A DNA stretch of 64,000 nt. It comes from Spirochaetota bacterium (lineage in GTDB: Bacteria; Spirochaetota; Spirochaetia; Treponematales; UBA12059). The stretch is taken from positions 21,536-85,535 of the forward strand of contig JAHIWG010000017.1 in NCBI GenBank assembly GCA_018816345.1, read 5' to 3'. The notes under the pieces are model-generated. The model did no database searches and was not told where the DNA came from. It was given only the letters and a program-made list of their open reading frames with translations. Position numbers and translations under genes: made by a program. Positions 25,764-34,207 of this stretch are shown here, piece by piece (position 1 is the stretch's first letter; the number at the start of each line of letters is the position of its first letter).

Positions 25764-25820
25764 CGCGTCATACCTCGACGCTCGCTGCGGCTCCCGGCTT
25801 CGCCGGGAGCCTTTTTTTTT
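25715..25820 (+). promoter_or_regulatory. Attenuator hairpins and intrinsic terminator upstream of tyrS
   Basis: Hairpin 1: CTCGGCGC (25715-25722) with GCGCCGAG (25742-25749). Competing pairings: CGAGCGT (25746-25752) with ACGCTCG (25778-25784), and CCGGGA (25754-25759) with TCCCGG (25792-25797), the latter inside the terminator arm. Terminator: a 10-bp stem 25789-25798/25802-25811, loop TTC, then nine T (25812-25820). This is by far the best intrinsic terminator in the window, and it sits before a gene rather than after one. Confidence 0.8.
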
Positions 25821-25877
25821 GTATCGCCAAGCGCGCCCCTGGGGCGTCGCAAACCGCTAATCATCGGAGGCAACGAC

Positions 25878-27121
25878 ATGGGGTACGGAACGAGGGCTTA
25901 ATCGAGGCGTTCGCGAGGACGACGGACGACGTCGTCAGCCTCGCGGAATTCAGGAGCCTGCTCGACTCGGGCAGGAAGCTGAGGATCAAGTTCGGCGCCG
26001 ACGTCACCGCGCCGTTCCTGCACCTCGGGCACGCGGTCAACCTGTGGATGATGCGGCAGATGCAGGAGCGCGGGCACCTGGTGCAATTCCTGATAGGCGA
26101 CTTCACGACGCTCGTCGGGGATCCTACGGGCCGCGACGCCGCGAGGGCGGCGCGAACGCAGGCGGATATAGAACGGGACGCGGAATCCTTCATACGGCAA
26201 GTAGGATCGATACTAATCACCGACGACCCCGGGCTGTTCGAGGTCCGGCGCAACTCCGAGTGGTGGGCCGGTAAGCCCCTGGCCGAGTTCATTGGATTAT
26301 TAGGCGGCGTGACGGCGGCCAGGCTCTCTTCCCGCGACATGTTCCGCGCCAGGGCCGAGGCGGGCCTCGAGGTAAGGGCCAGCGAGCTCGTCTACCCCGT
26401 GCTACAGGGCTGGGACTCGGTAGAGCTTCGCTCCGACGTCACGATCGTCGGGTCCGACCAGCTGTTCAACGAGTCGATGGGGCGGTTCTTCCAGGAGAAG
26501 GCCGGCATGAGGCCCCAGGTGATAGTAACGAGCAGGATCACTCCTGGCCTGGACGGCGTCAAGAAGCAATCCAAGAGCCTGGGCAATTTCATAGCCCTCG
26601 GCGATTCCCCGCGCGAGGCGTTCGGCAAGGCCATGAGCCTGCCGGACGGGTTGGTCGTCCAGTGGGCCGAGGTCTATACGACCATGTCGATGGAGCGCGT
26701 CAGGGAGCTCGAGTCCGGCATGGCGAGCGGGCGGACGAATCCCCGCGACGCGAAGCTGGAACTCGCCGGGGCCATAGTCGAGCGGCACCACGGCAAGGCG
26801 GCCGCGGCCGCGGAGAGGGAGTGGTTCGAGGCTACGTTCTCGAGGAGGGACTTCCCCGCTGACGCCCCCGCGGTGGCCGTCCGGGCCGGCTGCGTCTCCG
26901 CGATCGAGTTGCTCGGAAGCCTCGGTACCGGCCTGTCCAAGAGCGAGCTAAGGAGGCTTATCGCGGAGGGAGCGGTCGAGATAGGCGGGACGAGGCCGGG
27001 CGCGGCGGACGATATCATTGCCATAATGGCCGGCGCGGAACTGCGGGCCAGGATAGGAAGGCGCCGATTCGCCCTGCTCAGGGCGGACGGGGAAGCGGAG
27101 AGCCGCGGAAGCCGAGGCTAA
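25878..27121 (+). CDS. tyrS: Tyrosyl-tRNA synthetase (apparent frameshift at the start)
   Basis: About 410 residues with class I features: LHLGHAVNL (HIGH equivalent), the VQFLIGDFTTLVGDPTGRDA Rossmann part, the WDSVELRSDVTIVGSDQLFN tyrosine pocket, VKKQSKSLGN (KMSKS) and a C-terminal S4 domain (LSKSELRRLIAEGAVEIGGT). The frame has no ATG, GTG or TTG until 26048, which lies beyond the HIGH motif. The only well-placed start is ATG 25878 behind GGAGG (25866-25870), but it reads MGYGTRA and stops at 25899-25901. One extra G in the GGG at 25894-25896 would join it to the synthetase frame. Either an assembly error or real frameshifting is implied. Confidence 0.85.
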
Positions 27122-27129
27122 AGGCCGTG

Positions 27130-27170
27130 AGGAAGGGAGCCCGGACGGAACCCGGCCGGGCTCTCTTCCT
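27130..27170. terminator. Convergent terminator hairpin between tyrS and the YchJ-like gene
   Basis: A 15-bp stem (27130-27144 with 27156-27170) with one mismatch and an 11-nt loop. It overlaps the stop codon of the minus-strand gene. Confidence 0.6.
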
Positions 27171-27651
27171 ACTTACCGCAGCACTGCTTGTACTTCTTGC
27201 CGGAGCCGCAGGGGCAGGGCTCGTTGCGGCCTACCTTGGGCGTCGCGCGCACTACCGTGGCGGTCTTGACGTCGCCCGAGTCGTAGAGCCAGGTCCCGTC
27301 CTTCTTGACGAATCGGGCCGTCTCCTTATGCTCGTCCTTCAGGCCGTCCATCACGTAGCTGGCGACGAACTCGACGACGCCCTCGGCGTCGGAGGGGCCG
27401 CCCTTCTCGGTGCGCAGTATCTTGAGGCCCTTCCAGTCGGCGTTCTCGCTCCAGGAGCGGGTCGCCTCGGCGTCTATGCCGTCGTCCTCGACGCACGACT
27501 TCATGATATAGTCGACCTCGCCCTTGGCGTAGGCCGAATAGCGGGAACGCATCAGCGCCTCGGCGGTCTGGGCCTTGGCGGCGCCCGAGATGACGGGGCC
27601 GCAGCACGCCGAGTAATCGCGGCCGGAGCCGCAGGGACAGAGTTCGCTCAT
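27169..27651 (-). CDS. YchJ-like protein with two SEC-C zinc motifs
   Basis: The 160-residue protein starts with a Cys motif ([18 protein letters not shown]) and ends with a second ([19 protein letters not shown]). Between them lies the NTF2-like middle domain of the YchJ family ([40 protein letters not shown]). SEC-C motifs of this CxCxxx-CC type bind zinc and, in SecA, contact SecB or nucleic acid. The function of YchJ itself is unknown. Monocistronic. Confidence 0.88.
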   Translation of the reverse strand: MSELCPCGSGRDYSACCGPVISGAAKAQTAEALMRSRYSAYAKGEVDYIMKSCVEDDGIDAEATRSWSENADWKGLKILRTEKGGPSDAEGVVEFVASYVMDGLKDEHKETARFVKKDGTWLYDSGDVKTATVVRATPKVGRNEPCPCGSGKKYKQCCGK

Positions 27652-27702
27652 GGATTATCCTCCGGAGACACCTTTGTACCTCGAAGCCGGCCCCCGGGAC
27701 AA

Positions 27703-27743
27703 GGGGCGCGCCGGACTAGGGGCGCGCCGGACTAGGGGCGCGC
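27703..27743. repeat. 2.6 copies of a 16-bp tandem repeat
   Basis: GGGGCGCGCCGGACTA at 27703-27718 and 27719-27734, then GGGGCGCGC at 27735-27743, in the leader region of the AraC gene. It is probably a replication-slippage product. Confidence 0.8.
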
Positions 27744-27812
27744 GGCAAATTTTCGCTATGACGATTAAAATCGTAGTATACTCCCCGACGTTGCTATGGA
27801 CGTGGAGACCCG

Positions 27813-28925
27813 ATGATAAGCATCCTGTACGACTTCTTCCGCAGTTCCAGCGGACTGGCCCTCATGGTGATAGGCATAGGATTCTTCATAGAGCCCGGCC
27901 GGAAGCGCGTCCGGATGGCCTTCGGGGCGCTTTTCCTCGCCACCGGCGCGCTCTTCGTCTTCAGCTGGATCAGCGAGTACCGCCTGCCCCCGCCGCTGGT
28001 CGACAGGTTCCTCCTCATCGCCATAATCTTCGTCCTGAGCCAGGCTCTCTTCGAGATAACCCTGTTCCTCTTCGGCGACGAGGCGAGGCGCGGGACCAAG
28101 CGCAAGGTCTATATAGCCGGCGCGGCCTGGTCGGCGCTACTATTGGCGCTTCCGTACCTGGACCCGGTCATTGACTCGCCCGTAGTGATGGTGAGCGTCG
28201 AGGACGGCCAGTCCCTCGGGCTATTCCACGCCGTCTCGTACGTGGGCGCCTACGCCTGGCCGATAGTCATATCGGTCCTGGCCCTGAGATCGGGGCGCTG
28301 GCATCCTTCCGACCTGCCCAGGGGGAAAGGCGCCGTTCGCGTCCTGTCATGCGGGGTAGGCGTCGTCCTAGTCACGATATGCGCTATTGGCGCGGCGATC
28401 CTTACTGACCGCAAGATCCCGTATAGGATCGGGCAATCCGCTCTGCAGGCACAGCTCTTAGCCTGGTATTTCTATATCCGAGCCAATCCGGACGTGTTCG
28501 CCGAGGCGCGCAGGGAGATAGGCGTCGAGCACAAGAGGCGCCAGGGACTCGGGCCGGCCGAGGCCGCCATGATAGGAGGTCGCCTCGAGCAGCTCGCCAA
28601 CTCTCAGCGCGTTTTCGTCGACCCGGACCTCGACCTAGCCACGCTCGCCAGGGCCGTCGGCGTCCCGTCCTACAAGCTCTCCCAGTACTTCAACTCCCAC
28701 AAGGGCTCGAGCTTCTCATCGTGGCTTAACGCGGCGAGGATAGAGCGGGCCTGCGAGCTCCTCCTGGGCCGCGACGACCTGGGCATACTCGATATCGCCT
28801 TCGAGGTAGGCTATTCTTCGAAGGGCGCCTTCAACGGACAGTTCCATCGCCGCGTCGGCATGACCCCGAGCGAGTATAGGGCCGCGAGGAAGTCGCGTCT
28901 CCAGGGTACTGTTTCGTTGAAATAG
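27813..28925 (+). CDS. AraC-family regulator with membrane-sensor N-terminus
   Basis: The 370-residue protein starts at ATG 27813. About 230 N-terminal residues form seven hydrophobic segments (GLALMVIGIGFFIEPG, MAFGALFLATGALFVFSWIS, FLLIAIIFVLSQALFEITLF and others). The C-terminal AraC HTH (about 265-360) has LATLARAVGVPSYKLSQYFN, SFSSWLNAARIERACELLLG, the second helix pair ILDIAFEVGYSSKGAFNGQF and RRVGMTPSEYR. It heads the lipoprotein array. Its last 20 coding bases and stop codon form part of the promoter element of the next gene. Part of this gene is duplicated as a remnant at 31239-31300, so it is the prime candidate regulator of the array. Confidence 0.88.
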   Translation: MISILYDFFRSSSGLALMVIGIGFFIEPGRKRVRMAFGALFLATGALFVFSWISEYRLPPPLVDRFLLIAIIFVLSQALFEITLFLFGDEARRGTKRKVYIAGAAWSALLLALPYLDPVIDSPVVMVSVEDGQSLGLFHAVSYVGAYAWPIVISVLALRSGRWHPSDLPRGKGAVRVLSCGVGVVLVTICAIGAAILTDRKIPYRIGQSALQAQLLAWYFYIRANPDVFAEARREIGVEHKRRQGLGPAEAAMIGGRLEQLANSQRVFVDPDLDLATLARAVGVPSYKLSQYFNSHKGSSFSSWLNAARIERACELLLGRDDLGILDIAFEVGYSSKGAFNGQFHRRVGMTPSEYRAARKSRLQGTVSLK

Positions 28926-28955
28926 GACGACATACGCACGCGTGCCCGATATAGC
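28906..28955 (+). promoter_or_regulatory. Lipoprotein-array promoter, copy 1
   Basis: A 24-bp element at 28906-28929 with TTC-N3-GAA dyad and GGACG end, exactly 20 bp, then TATAGC (28950-28955). It overlaps the 3' end of the AraC gene. The same layout occurs at 31335, 34124 and 37916. Confidence 0.7.
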
Positions 28956-28994
28956 TATCCATGAGGATGGACTACCCATCCCGTGGAGGTTCTC

Positions 28995-31196
28995 TTGGCG
29001 TATCTGGCATCCCCGGGCCGAGGCCGCTCGGTCGGCGCGGAATTTATCGTGCTTCTGTTCCTCTCGACGGCCCTCGCGGCCTGCCGGTCCCCGCTGGCCC
29101 TCGACGCGAAGCATGTCGATTGCTCGATGTCGTTCGTCCTCAGCGGGGTCTCCGCGTCACCAGTAGGCGAAGGCGACTCCCGCGCCAGGCTAATACTGCC
29201 CAGCTCCTCGCGGCTGACCGTCACGTTAAGGCCCGAAGGAGAGCACTCGGTTGGACTCTTATCGTCCGTTGTCGATATCGCCGCGGGCGCTACGAGCGTC
29301 GAAGTAGCCTTCCTGAATGTCCCGCTCGGATCGTACGCCGTCAAGGCCGAGGCTAGCGACGCGACGGGGACCGTCCTCTTCCGCCAGGAATCTTTAATCG
29401 AGCTCGGATCGGAAAGCAAGGCCATCGACCTCTGCCTGGTCCCCGTGGCCGCTGAGGGCAGTCCCTTCGTCTATCTCGAGTCTGCAAGATCCATCCTGCA
29501 GACGTTCTCGGCCTACGAGGCTAAGACCTGGACCGTTCCCCGGGCCGCGTTCGCGGACGGCGCCATGAGCCTCGTGGCCGAGCGCACGGCGGGACTCCTC
29601 CTCTTCGTGCAGAACTCGCGCGGCCTTCTACTCAACAGCGATTCCTCTGAACGGACCGTGGATTGCTCTACCCTTACCGGCGAATCGCTTGTCTATATAA
29701 CGCTCTACAACAAGAGCGCCGTCGCCGGGAGGGCCTCCCTATCCTTGAACGTGCCCCGCACGCCTGCGGCCAGGTGGACCTTCGAGGTCGCATCGACGAC
29801 CGACTTCCCCGAGTCCGTAGGGGGGATAGTAGCGACGAGATCCGGCGCGTCCCAGGTCGTGGAGTGGTATAACTACCGTAGCGCGGGCGCTCTACTCCTT
29901 GCCTCGTCGCAATCGTCGTATCTCAGCTTGTCATCGTCTACCCATGCCGACGCGCCGCCGCCGTGGACCGTGTGCGCATGGCTGCAGACGACCGACCTGT
30001 CTAAGACACAGGCCTTGCTATCGGGCTCGGAAGGCCAGACGCTACTCGCGGCAGATTCCAGCCAACGCGTCGGCGTCGTCGTCGGAGGCGTTGCCTACGC
30101 TTTCTCATCGAGCATAGACAATTACGTTTGGACCCACGTAGCCATAGTCAACACCGGCCACGATATAAGGCTCTACGTTGACGGCGTACTTGACGGCGTC
30201 ACCATTACCGATACCGCGGCCGTGGCCATGAAGCTGCCCCTGAGCGTCATCGGCAACGACGCGGGCTCTAATTTCTTCGAGGGCCGCATCGACGACCTCC
30301 GGGCCTACCGCGTGGCACTGTCCGCGAGCGAGGTAGCTTCGCTTCTCGCATCATACCCCAAGGAACTTAGCTATGGCGGCGATTCGCACGGCAGCGTTAG
30401 CGTGAGCCCCGATTTGAGTTACTACGAGCCGGGGACCGTAGTGACGCTGACCGCCGTCCCCAATGACGCCACTTGGAAGTTCGACGGCTGGTCGGGAAAC
30501 GCGAGCGGTTACGATCTTACGACAACGATCGTCATGGACGCCGACAAGACAGTCGCGGCGGCCTTCGCGACAGCGGTGCCGAGGCATAGCATCGTCTTCA
30601 ACTTGAACGGAGGGACCGGCTCCCTCCCGAGTATAGTCGACGTCATTTCCGGGGAGGAACGATCGATTCCCGTTCCCGATAATAGTGTCATGTTAGCCGG
30701 TACCCCAAATAGGCATTTCCCCTGCTGGACCGAGGCCTCCGACGGTAGCGGAGCCCAATACTGGCCGGGCGATACGTTCACGGTCGATAGGGACATAGCG
30801 CTCTACGCTAATTGGACCGTCGACGACGCTCCGCCCTGGGATGGGCGCGGAAGCGCTCCGATCATCGCCGCGGGAGCGAGCAAGCACGGGTATATCCAGG
30901 AAATGAACGACGAGGATACGTATAGGATCCAGGTAACGGCTAACGGTACCCTGAGCATGAACGTCGAGATGAGGGCGAGGCAGGAACTGTTCGACGCTTG
31001 GCTGTACGATCAAGCCGGTAACCTTATCGACTATTCTCTCACGAATGACGGCGGCGCTACCTATACAGTCGTCTCCGCGGCGGCTACGGCTGGATTCTAT
31101 TATCTCCGGGTTACTTGGCGTAGTGGATACTCGCTCGGCATTTGGAATCCCGACTTGATAGGAGATTATAATATAATCACTACCTTTATTCCGTAG
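28995..31196 (+). CDS. CRSP-type lipoprotein 1 (LamG, InlB-type repeats, PPC-like end)
   Basis: TTG 28995 is chosen because GGAGG (28985-28989) is 5 bases ahead; GTG 28983 is an alternative. From TTG the product is 733 residues. The lipobox LAAC has its Cys near residue 30, followed by RSP. Then come the shared array domain (about 35-160: RLILPSSSRLTVTLRP, VPLGSYAVKAEASDATGTVL), a LamG/concanavalin-like domain (about 255-425: WTVCAWLQTTDL, YVWTHVAIVNTGHDIRLYVDG, GRIDDLRAYRVALSASEV), an InlB B-repeat (about 430-490), a Listeria/Bacteroides-type repeat (about 495-570) and a PPC-like sandwich (about 595-730). It is probably a surface adhesin or glycan-binding protein. Confidence 0.75.
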   Translation: MAYLASPGRGRSVGAEFIVLLFLSTALAACRSPLALDAKHVDCSMSFVLSGVSASPVGEGDSRARLILPSSSRLTVTLRPEGEHSVGLLSSVVDIAAGATSVEVAFLNVPLGSYAVKAEASDATGTVLFRQESLIELGSESKAIDLCLVPVAAEGSPFVYLESARSILQTFSAYEAKTWTVPRAAFADGAMSLVAERTAGLLLFVQNSRGLLLNSDSSERTVDCSTLTGESLVYITLYNKSAVAGRASLSLNVPRTPAARWTFEVASTTDFPESVGGIVATRSGASQVVEWYNYRSAGALLLASSQSSYLSLSSSTHADAPPPWTVCAWLQTTDLSKTQALLSGSEGQTLLAADSSQRVGVVVGGVAYAFSSSIDNYVWTHVAIVNTGHDIRLYVDGVLDGVTITDTAAVAMKLPLSVIGNDAGSNFFEGRIDDLRAYRVALSASEVASLLASYPKELSYGGDSHGSVSVSPDLSYYEPGTVVTLTAVPNDATWKFDGWSGNASGYDLTTTIVMDADKTVAAAFATAVPRHSIVFNLNGGTGSLPSIVDVISGEERSIPVPDNSVMLAGTPNRHFPCWTEASDGSGAQYWPGDTFTVDRDIALYANWTVDDAPPWDGRGSAPIIAAGASKHGYIQEMNDEDTYRIQVTANGTLSMNVEMRARQELFDAWLYDQAGNLIDYSLTNDGGATYTVVSAAATAGFYYLRVTWRSGYSLGIWNPDLIGDYNIITTFIP

Positions 31197-31200
31197 GGAC

Positions 31201-31239
31201 CGAATCGAGCCCCGAGACAAAGACACGGGGCTCGATTCG
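31201..31239 (+). terminator. 14-bp hairpin after lipoprotein 1
   Basis: A perfect inverted repeat (31201-31214 with 31226-31239), 11-nt loop, begins 5 bases after the stop. No T-run. Confidence 0.65.
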
Positions 31240-31358
31240 CGGCTTATCGCGGCGAGGCTGGAGCGGGCCCGCGAGCTACTCCCGGGCCGCGAGGAAGTCG
31301 ATCCGGCCTCGTCCGTAGACCGGGCTGGGAGAACGTTCGGATTACGCGAATTTGGACG
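31239..31358 (+). pseudogene. Remnant of the 3' part of an AraC regulator gene
   Basis: 31239-31300 aligns base for base with about 28724-28783 of the AraC gene and reads LIAARLERARELLPGRE against LNAARIERACELLLGRD, with roughly 85% nucleotide identity. After 31300 the similarity is lost by deletion, apart from the terminal region that overlaps the next promoter. It is a footprint of a duplicated araC-lipoprotein unit. Confidence 0.65.
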
Positions 31359-31384
31359 ATAGGCTCGCGCGCGCGCTGTATAAC
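31335..31384 (+). promoter_or_regulatory. Lipoprotein-array promoter, copy 2
   Basis: The element at 31335-31358 keeps GT..., ATT-N4-GAA and GGACG. Exactly 20 bp later is TATAAC (31379-31384), preceded by TG (extended -10). The start codon is 40 bases beyond the -10 box. Confidence 0.65.
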
Positions 31385-31423
31385 TACGGGCCGAACTATC
31401 CGTTATCCCGGAGGCTCCTCGCC

Positions 31424-34078
31424 ATGCAGTACAAAAGCCCTAGCCGTCTCCCAGCCCGCGACGCGGCGGCACGCTACCCGCTAATCGCCGTCTCCATACT
31501 AGCCATGATTTTCTCCTGCCGCTCGCCCGTTCAGCCCGGGGGCTATTCCGCGCGCGCGGCCAGGGCGGACTTTACCCTGGGCTTCATAGTCAGCGGAAGC
31601 TCCGTGGCCGCCGCGACGGCGGCCGCTAGCGGGAACGGGCGGGCGTCCCCGAGGCTCCTCCTGCCGACCGCCGTCAGCCTGACGGTAAGACTCGAGCCTT
31701 CCGTCGATGGCCTCTCGAGCGCGGATCCGCAGACCGTCGCGATGGAGCCTTCAGCCGACGGCTCGGCGAGGGCCTCGGTTACCTTCCGCGACGTCGTAGC
31801 GGGCGAGTACGCGATAACGGCCGAGGCGAAGGACGCCTCGGGAGACGTCGCGTTCAGGCAGAGCTCCACGATCGATCTCCGCTCCTCGAGCGGGCCTGTT
31901 ACGCTAAGCTTGGTACCCGCGGTATCGGTTCCCATGCCCGCCTTGATAGGCGAGCAGGCCGACTTCGCGCTAGCCGCCGGCGCGTCCGAGACGTTCATAG
32001 TCCCCCCCTCGGTATTCGGCGGCACGAGGGGCATGCTCAGTCCCGCTTCCAGCGACATCGTCTTCTTCATACAGTCGATGGACGGGACGCTCCTCGATTC
32101 CGGAGCCGCGGACGACGCCGTCGTCGCCGATACCCTGCCCGAGGACGCGGACCTGTACTTGACCGTCTATAACCGGTCCGCCGGCCCCGTGACCGTCCAT
32201 TACCGCGCCGCGTATTCAGTTCGCTACGCGGCCGACCCGGCCTCGGGAATCAGCGCCTCCGTCGACTTCGCGGGGTACCTCAGCGGCTCGCCGGTAGTCG
32301 TCAAGAAGACAGCTATAAGGGGCGCGGCTATCCGCGACGGCATCACGGAGCGCCTGGACTGGAACACCGCGGCCAACGGCAGCGGGACCGCGTACGCCCA
32401 GGGCCAGAGCATCATCATGGGAAGGGAAAACATAACGCTCTATCCGATATGGACGACGACGGTTAATCCGGCCTCGGACTCGGTCTTGGGAAAGATAGGG
32501 CCGGCCGGAGGGGTGGTATTCTACGACCAGGGCAGCGTTGTAGGAGGGTGGCGCTACCTCGAGGCCGCGCCTAGCGACTTGAGCTCTAGCGCCCCGTGGG
32601 CCCCAGGCGCGGACATCGCCGTCGCGGCGGCCAATAACGCCGCCTGCGGAACCGGCATGGCTAATACGAGCGCGATCATCCAAGCGGCTGGCGACGCCGG
32701 GACGTATGCCGCGAAACTATGCGCCGACTATTCGGTGAACGGATACGGCGACTGGTATCTTCCTACCGATATAGAGCTGTCGCTCATGTACACGAACGTA
32801 CACGCCAAGGGCCTCGGCGACTTCGCCGGGGGAAAGCGCTATTGGACCTCGATCAATAACGACGACCTCAACGCATGGGAGATTGAATTCGTTCCCGATA
32901 ATCCCGGCAAGGTCTCGAGCGTTCAAGCGTATACCGATAGGCATACCAGGGCGATTAGGGCATTCCGCTCGGGCAACCCCACGTATACGGTGACGTACTA
33001 CCCCAACGGCTCGACCTCCGGCTCCGCGCCCGTGGACGTCGCGGGCTACGAGGCGGGGGACGCGATAACGGTGAAGGGAAAACCCGGGAGCCTCATCAAG
33101 GCGGGCAGTGCCTTCGGCGGGTGGAACGCTGCCGCGAACGGCTCCGGGACGACGTACGGCGAAGGCTCGACCCTTACGATCGCCTCCTCCGACGTAAGGC
33201 TGTACGCCAGCTGGCTGGACGAGTCATCGCCGTATATTGGGGCCTTGAGCTTCGTCCCCGCCGGCAGTTTCCAGTACAGCGCCAGCCCTGCCGACCTTAG
33301 TACCCTGACCAGGCCATACCTCATGGCTAAGCATGAGATAACGAGGAGCCAGTACCTCGCGGTAATGGGCGCCGATCCGAGCCTGTCGGCGTATAGCAGT
33401 AATGGGGCTAGCTCCCCGGACGACCCGGTCCAGAACGTCAACTGGTATATGGCTATAGCGTTCTGCAATAGGCTCAGCATCGCCGAGGGCCTGACGCCGG
33501 TGTACTCGGTCGCGGGAGTCGACTTTAATACGTTGATCCACAGCGCCATACCGACGGCGGCCAACGACGCGGCGTGGGAGGCCGTAACGACCAGCGCCGT
33601 CGCTGACGGCTACCGGATTCCGACCTCCCTCCAGTGGATGTGGGCCGCGATGGGCGCGACGAGCGACCGGTCGAACGGGTATACGGGAACGGGCGCCAAT
33701 ACTACCGGCTATGCCAAGGGCTACGCGGGCAGCTCCGAGCTAGGCGCCGCGCAAGCGAACGTCGGGAGCTACGCCTGGTACGACGCGAATAGCGGAGGCA
33801 AGACGCATCCCGTCGGCACGGCCGGCGGGGGAGGGTATCCCAACGAGCTCGATATTTTCGATATGAGCGGTAACGTCGAGGAAATTGTCCGGGACAGGCC
33901 CATCGCTATCGGTGCGGTCACCGATTTCGACGGCGGGACGAACGGCAGCTCGTACCTGTTCGGCGCTGCGTTTAAGTATAACGCAGCGAAATGCGCGTTG
34001 AACCCGTATTCGAATAATACCAATAACCACGCGACGTTTGGGGAGGCGTACGGGATCAGGGTCATCCGCTATCCGTGA
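31424..34078 (+). CDS. CRSP-type lipoprotein 2 (InlB repeat, DUF1566, InlB repeat, FGE/C-type lectin)
   Basis: ATG 31424 follows GGAGG (31410-31414); the product is 884 residues. The signal peptide ends AMIFSC with lipid Cys 32 and RSP. The shared array domain spans about 40-270. Then come an InlB-type repeat (about 275-345, ending ITLYPIWTT), a DUF1566/Lcl domain (about 355-520: GKIGPAGGVVFYDQGS, YGDWYLPTDIELSLM, RHTRAIRAFRSG), a second InlB-type repeat (about 525-595) and a C-terminal FGE/SUMF1 domain (about 605-884: LMAKHEITRSQYLAVMGADP, VNWYMAIAFCNRLS, GYRIPTSLQWMWAAMGATSD, DMSGNVEEIV, GIRVIRYP). FGE folds of this kind are usually ligand-binding C-type lectins. Confidence 0.8.
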   Translation: MQYKSPSRLPARDAAARYPLIAVSILAMIFSCRSPVQPGGYSARAARADFTLGFIVSGSSVAAATAAASGNGRASPRLLLPTAVSLTVRLEPSVDGLSSADPQTVAMEPSADGSARASVTFRDVVAGEYAITAEAKDASGDVAFRQSSTIDLRSSSGPVTLSLVPAVSVPMPALIGEQADFALAAGASETFIVPPSVFGGTRGMLSPASSDIVFFIQSMDGTLLDSGAADDAVVADTLPEDADLYLTVYNRSAGPVTVHYRAAYSVRYAADPASGISASVDFAGYLSGSPVVVKKTAIRGAAIRDGITERLDWNTAANGSGTAYAQGQSIIMGRENITLYPIWTTTVNPASDSVLGKIGPAGGVVFYDQGSVVGGWRYLEAAPSDLSSSAPWAPGADIAVAAANNAACGTGMANTSAIIQAAGDAGTYAAKLCADYSVNGYGDWYLPTDIELSLMYTNVHAKGLGDFAGGKRYWTSINNDDLNAWEIEFVPDNPGKVSSVQAYTDRHTRAIRAFRSGNPTYTVTYYPNGSTSGSAPVDVAGYEAGDAITVKGKPGSLIKAGSAFGGWNAAANGSGTTYGEGSTLTIASSDVRLYASWLDESSPYIGALSFVPAGSFQYSASPADLSTLTRPYLMAKHEITRSQYLAVMGADPSLSAYSSNGASSPDDPVQNVNWYMAIAFCNRLSIAEGLTPVYSVAGVDFNTLIHSAIPTAANDAAWEAVTTSAVADGYRIPTSLQWMWAAMGATSDRSNGYTGTGANTTGYAKGYAGSSELGAAQANVGSYAWYDANSGGKTHPVGTAGGGGYPNELDIFDMSGNVEEIVRDRPIAIGAVTDFDGGTNGSSYLFGAAFKYNAAKCALNPYSNNTNNHATFGEAYGIRVIRYP

Positions 34079-34123
34079 GAAAGGCGTGCTGTATTGCGTA
34101 GCTGGAGATAAATCAGCGAGATA

Positions 34124-34173
34124 GTATAGATTCAACGAATCGGGACGTTATTATTATGCCCTCGCCGTATAAC
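34124..34173 (+). promoter_or_regulatory. Lipoprotein-array promoter, copy 3
   Basis: The element at 34124-34147 has a full GATTC-AAC-GAATC dyad and GGACG end; 20 bp later is TATAAC (34168-34173). The start codon of lipoprotein 3 is at 34208. Confidence 0.7.
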
Positions 34174-34207
34174 ATAGGCCGTATCCTATGTACCCCGGGA
34201 GAAATTC

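Noticed and set aside
25789-25877. T-box riboswitch upstream of tyrS
   Set aside because: The leader is only about 180 nt, lacks the T-box consensus, and contains an obvious Tyr-rich ORF; leader-peptide attenuation explains it better.
26048-27121. tyrS starting at ATG 26048
   Set aside because: This would remove the HIGH motif (HLGH) and the first strand of the catalytic domain.
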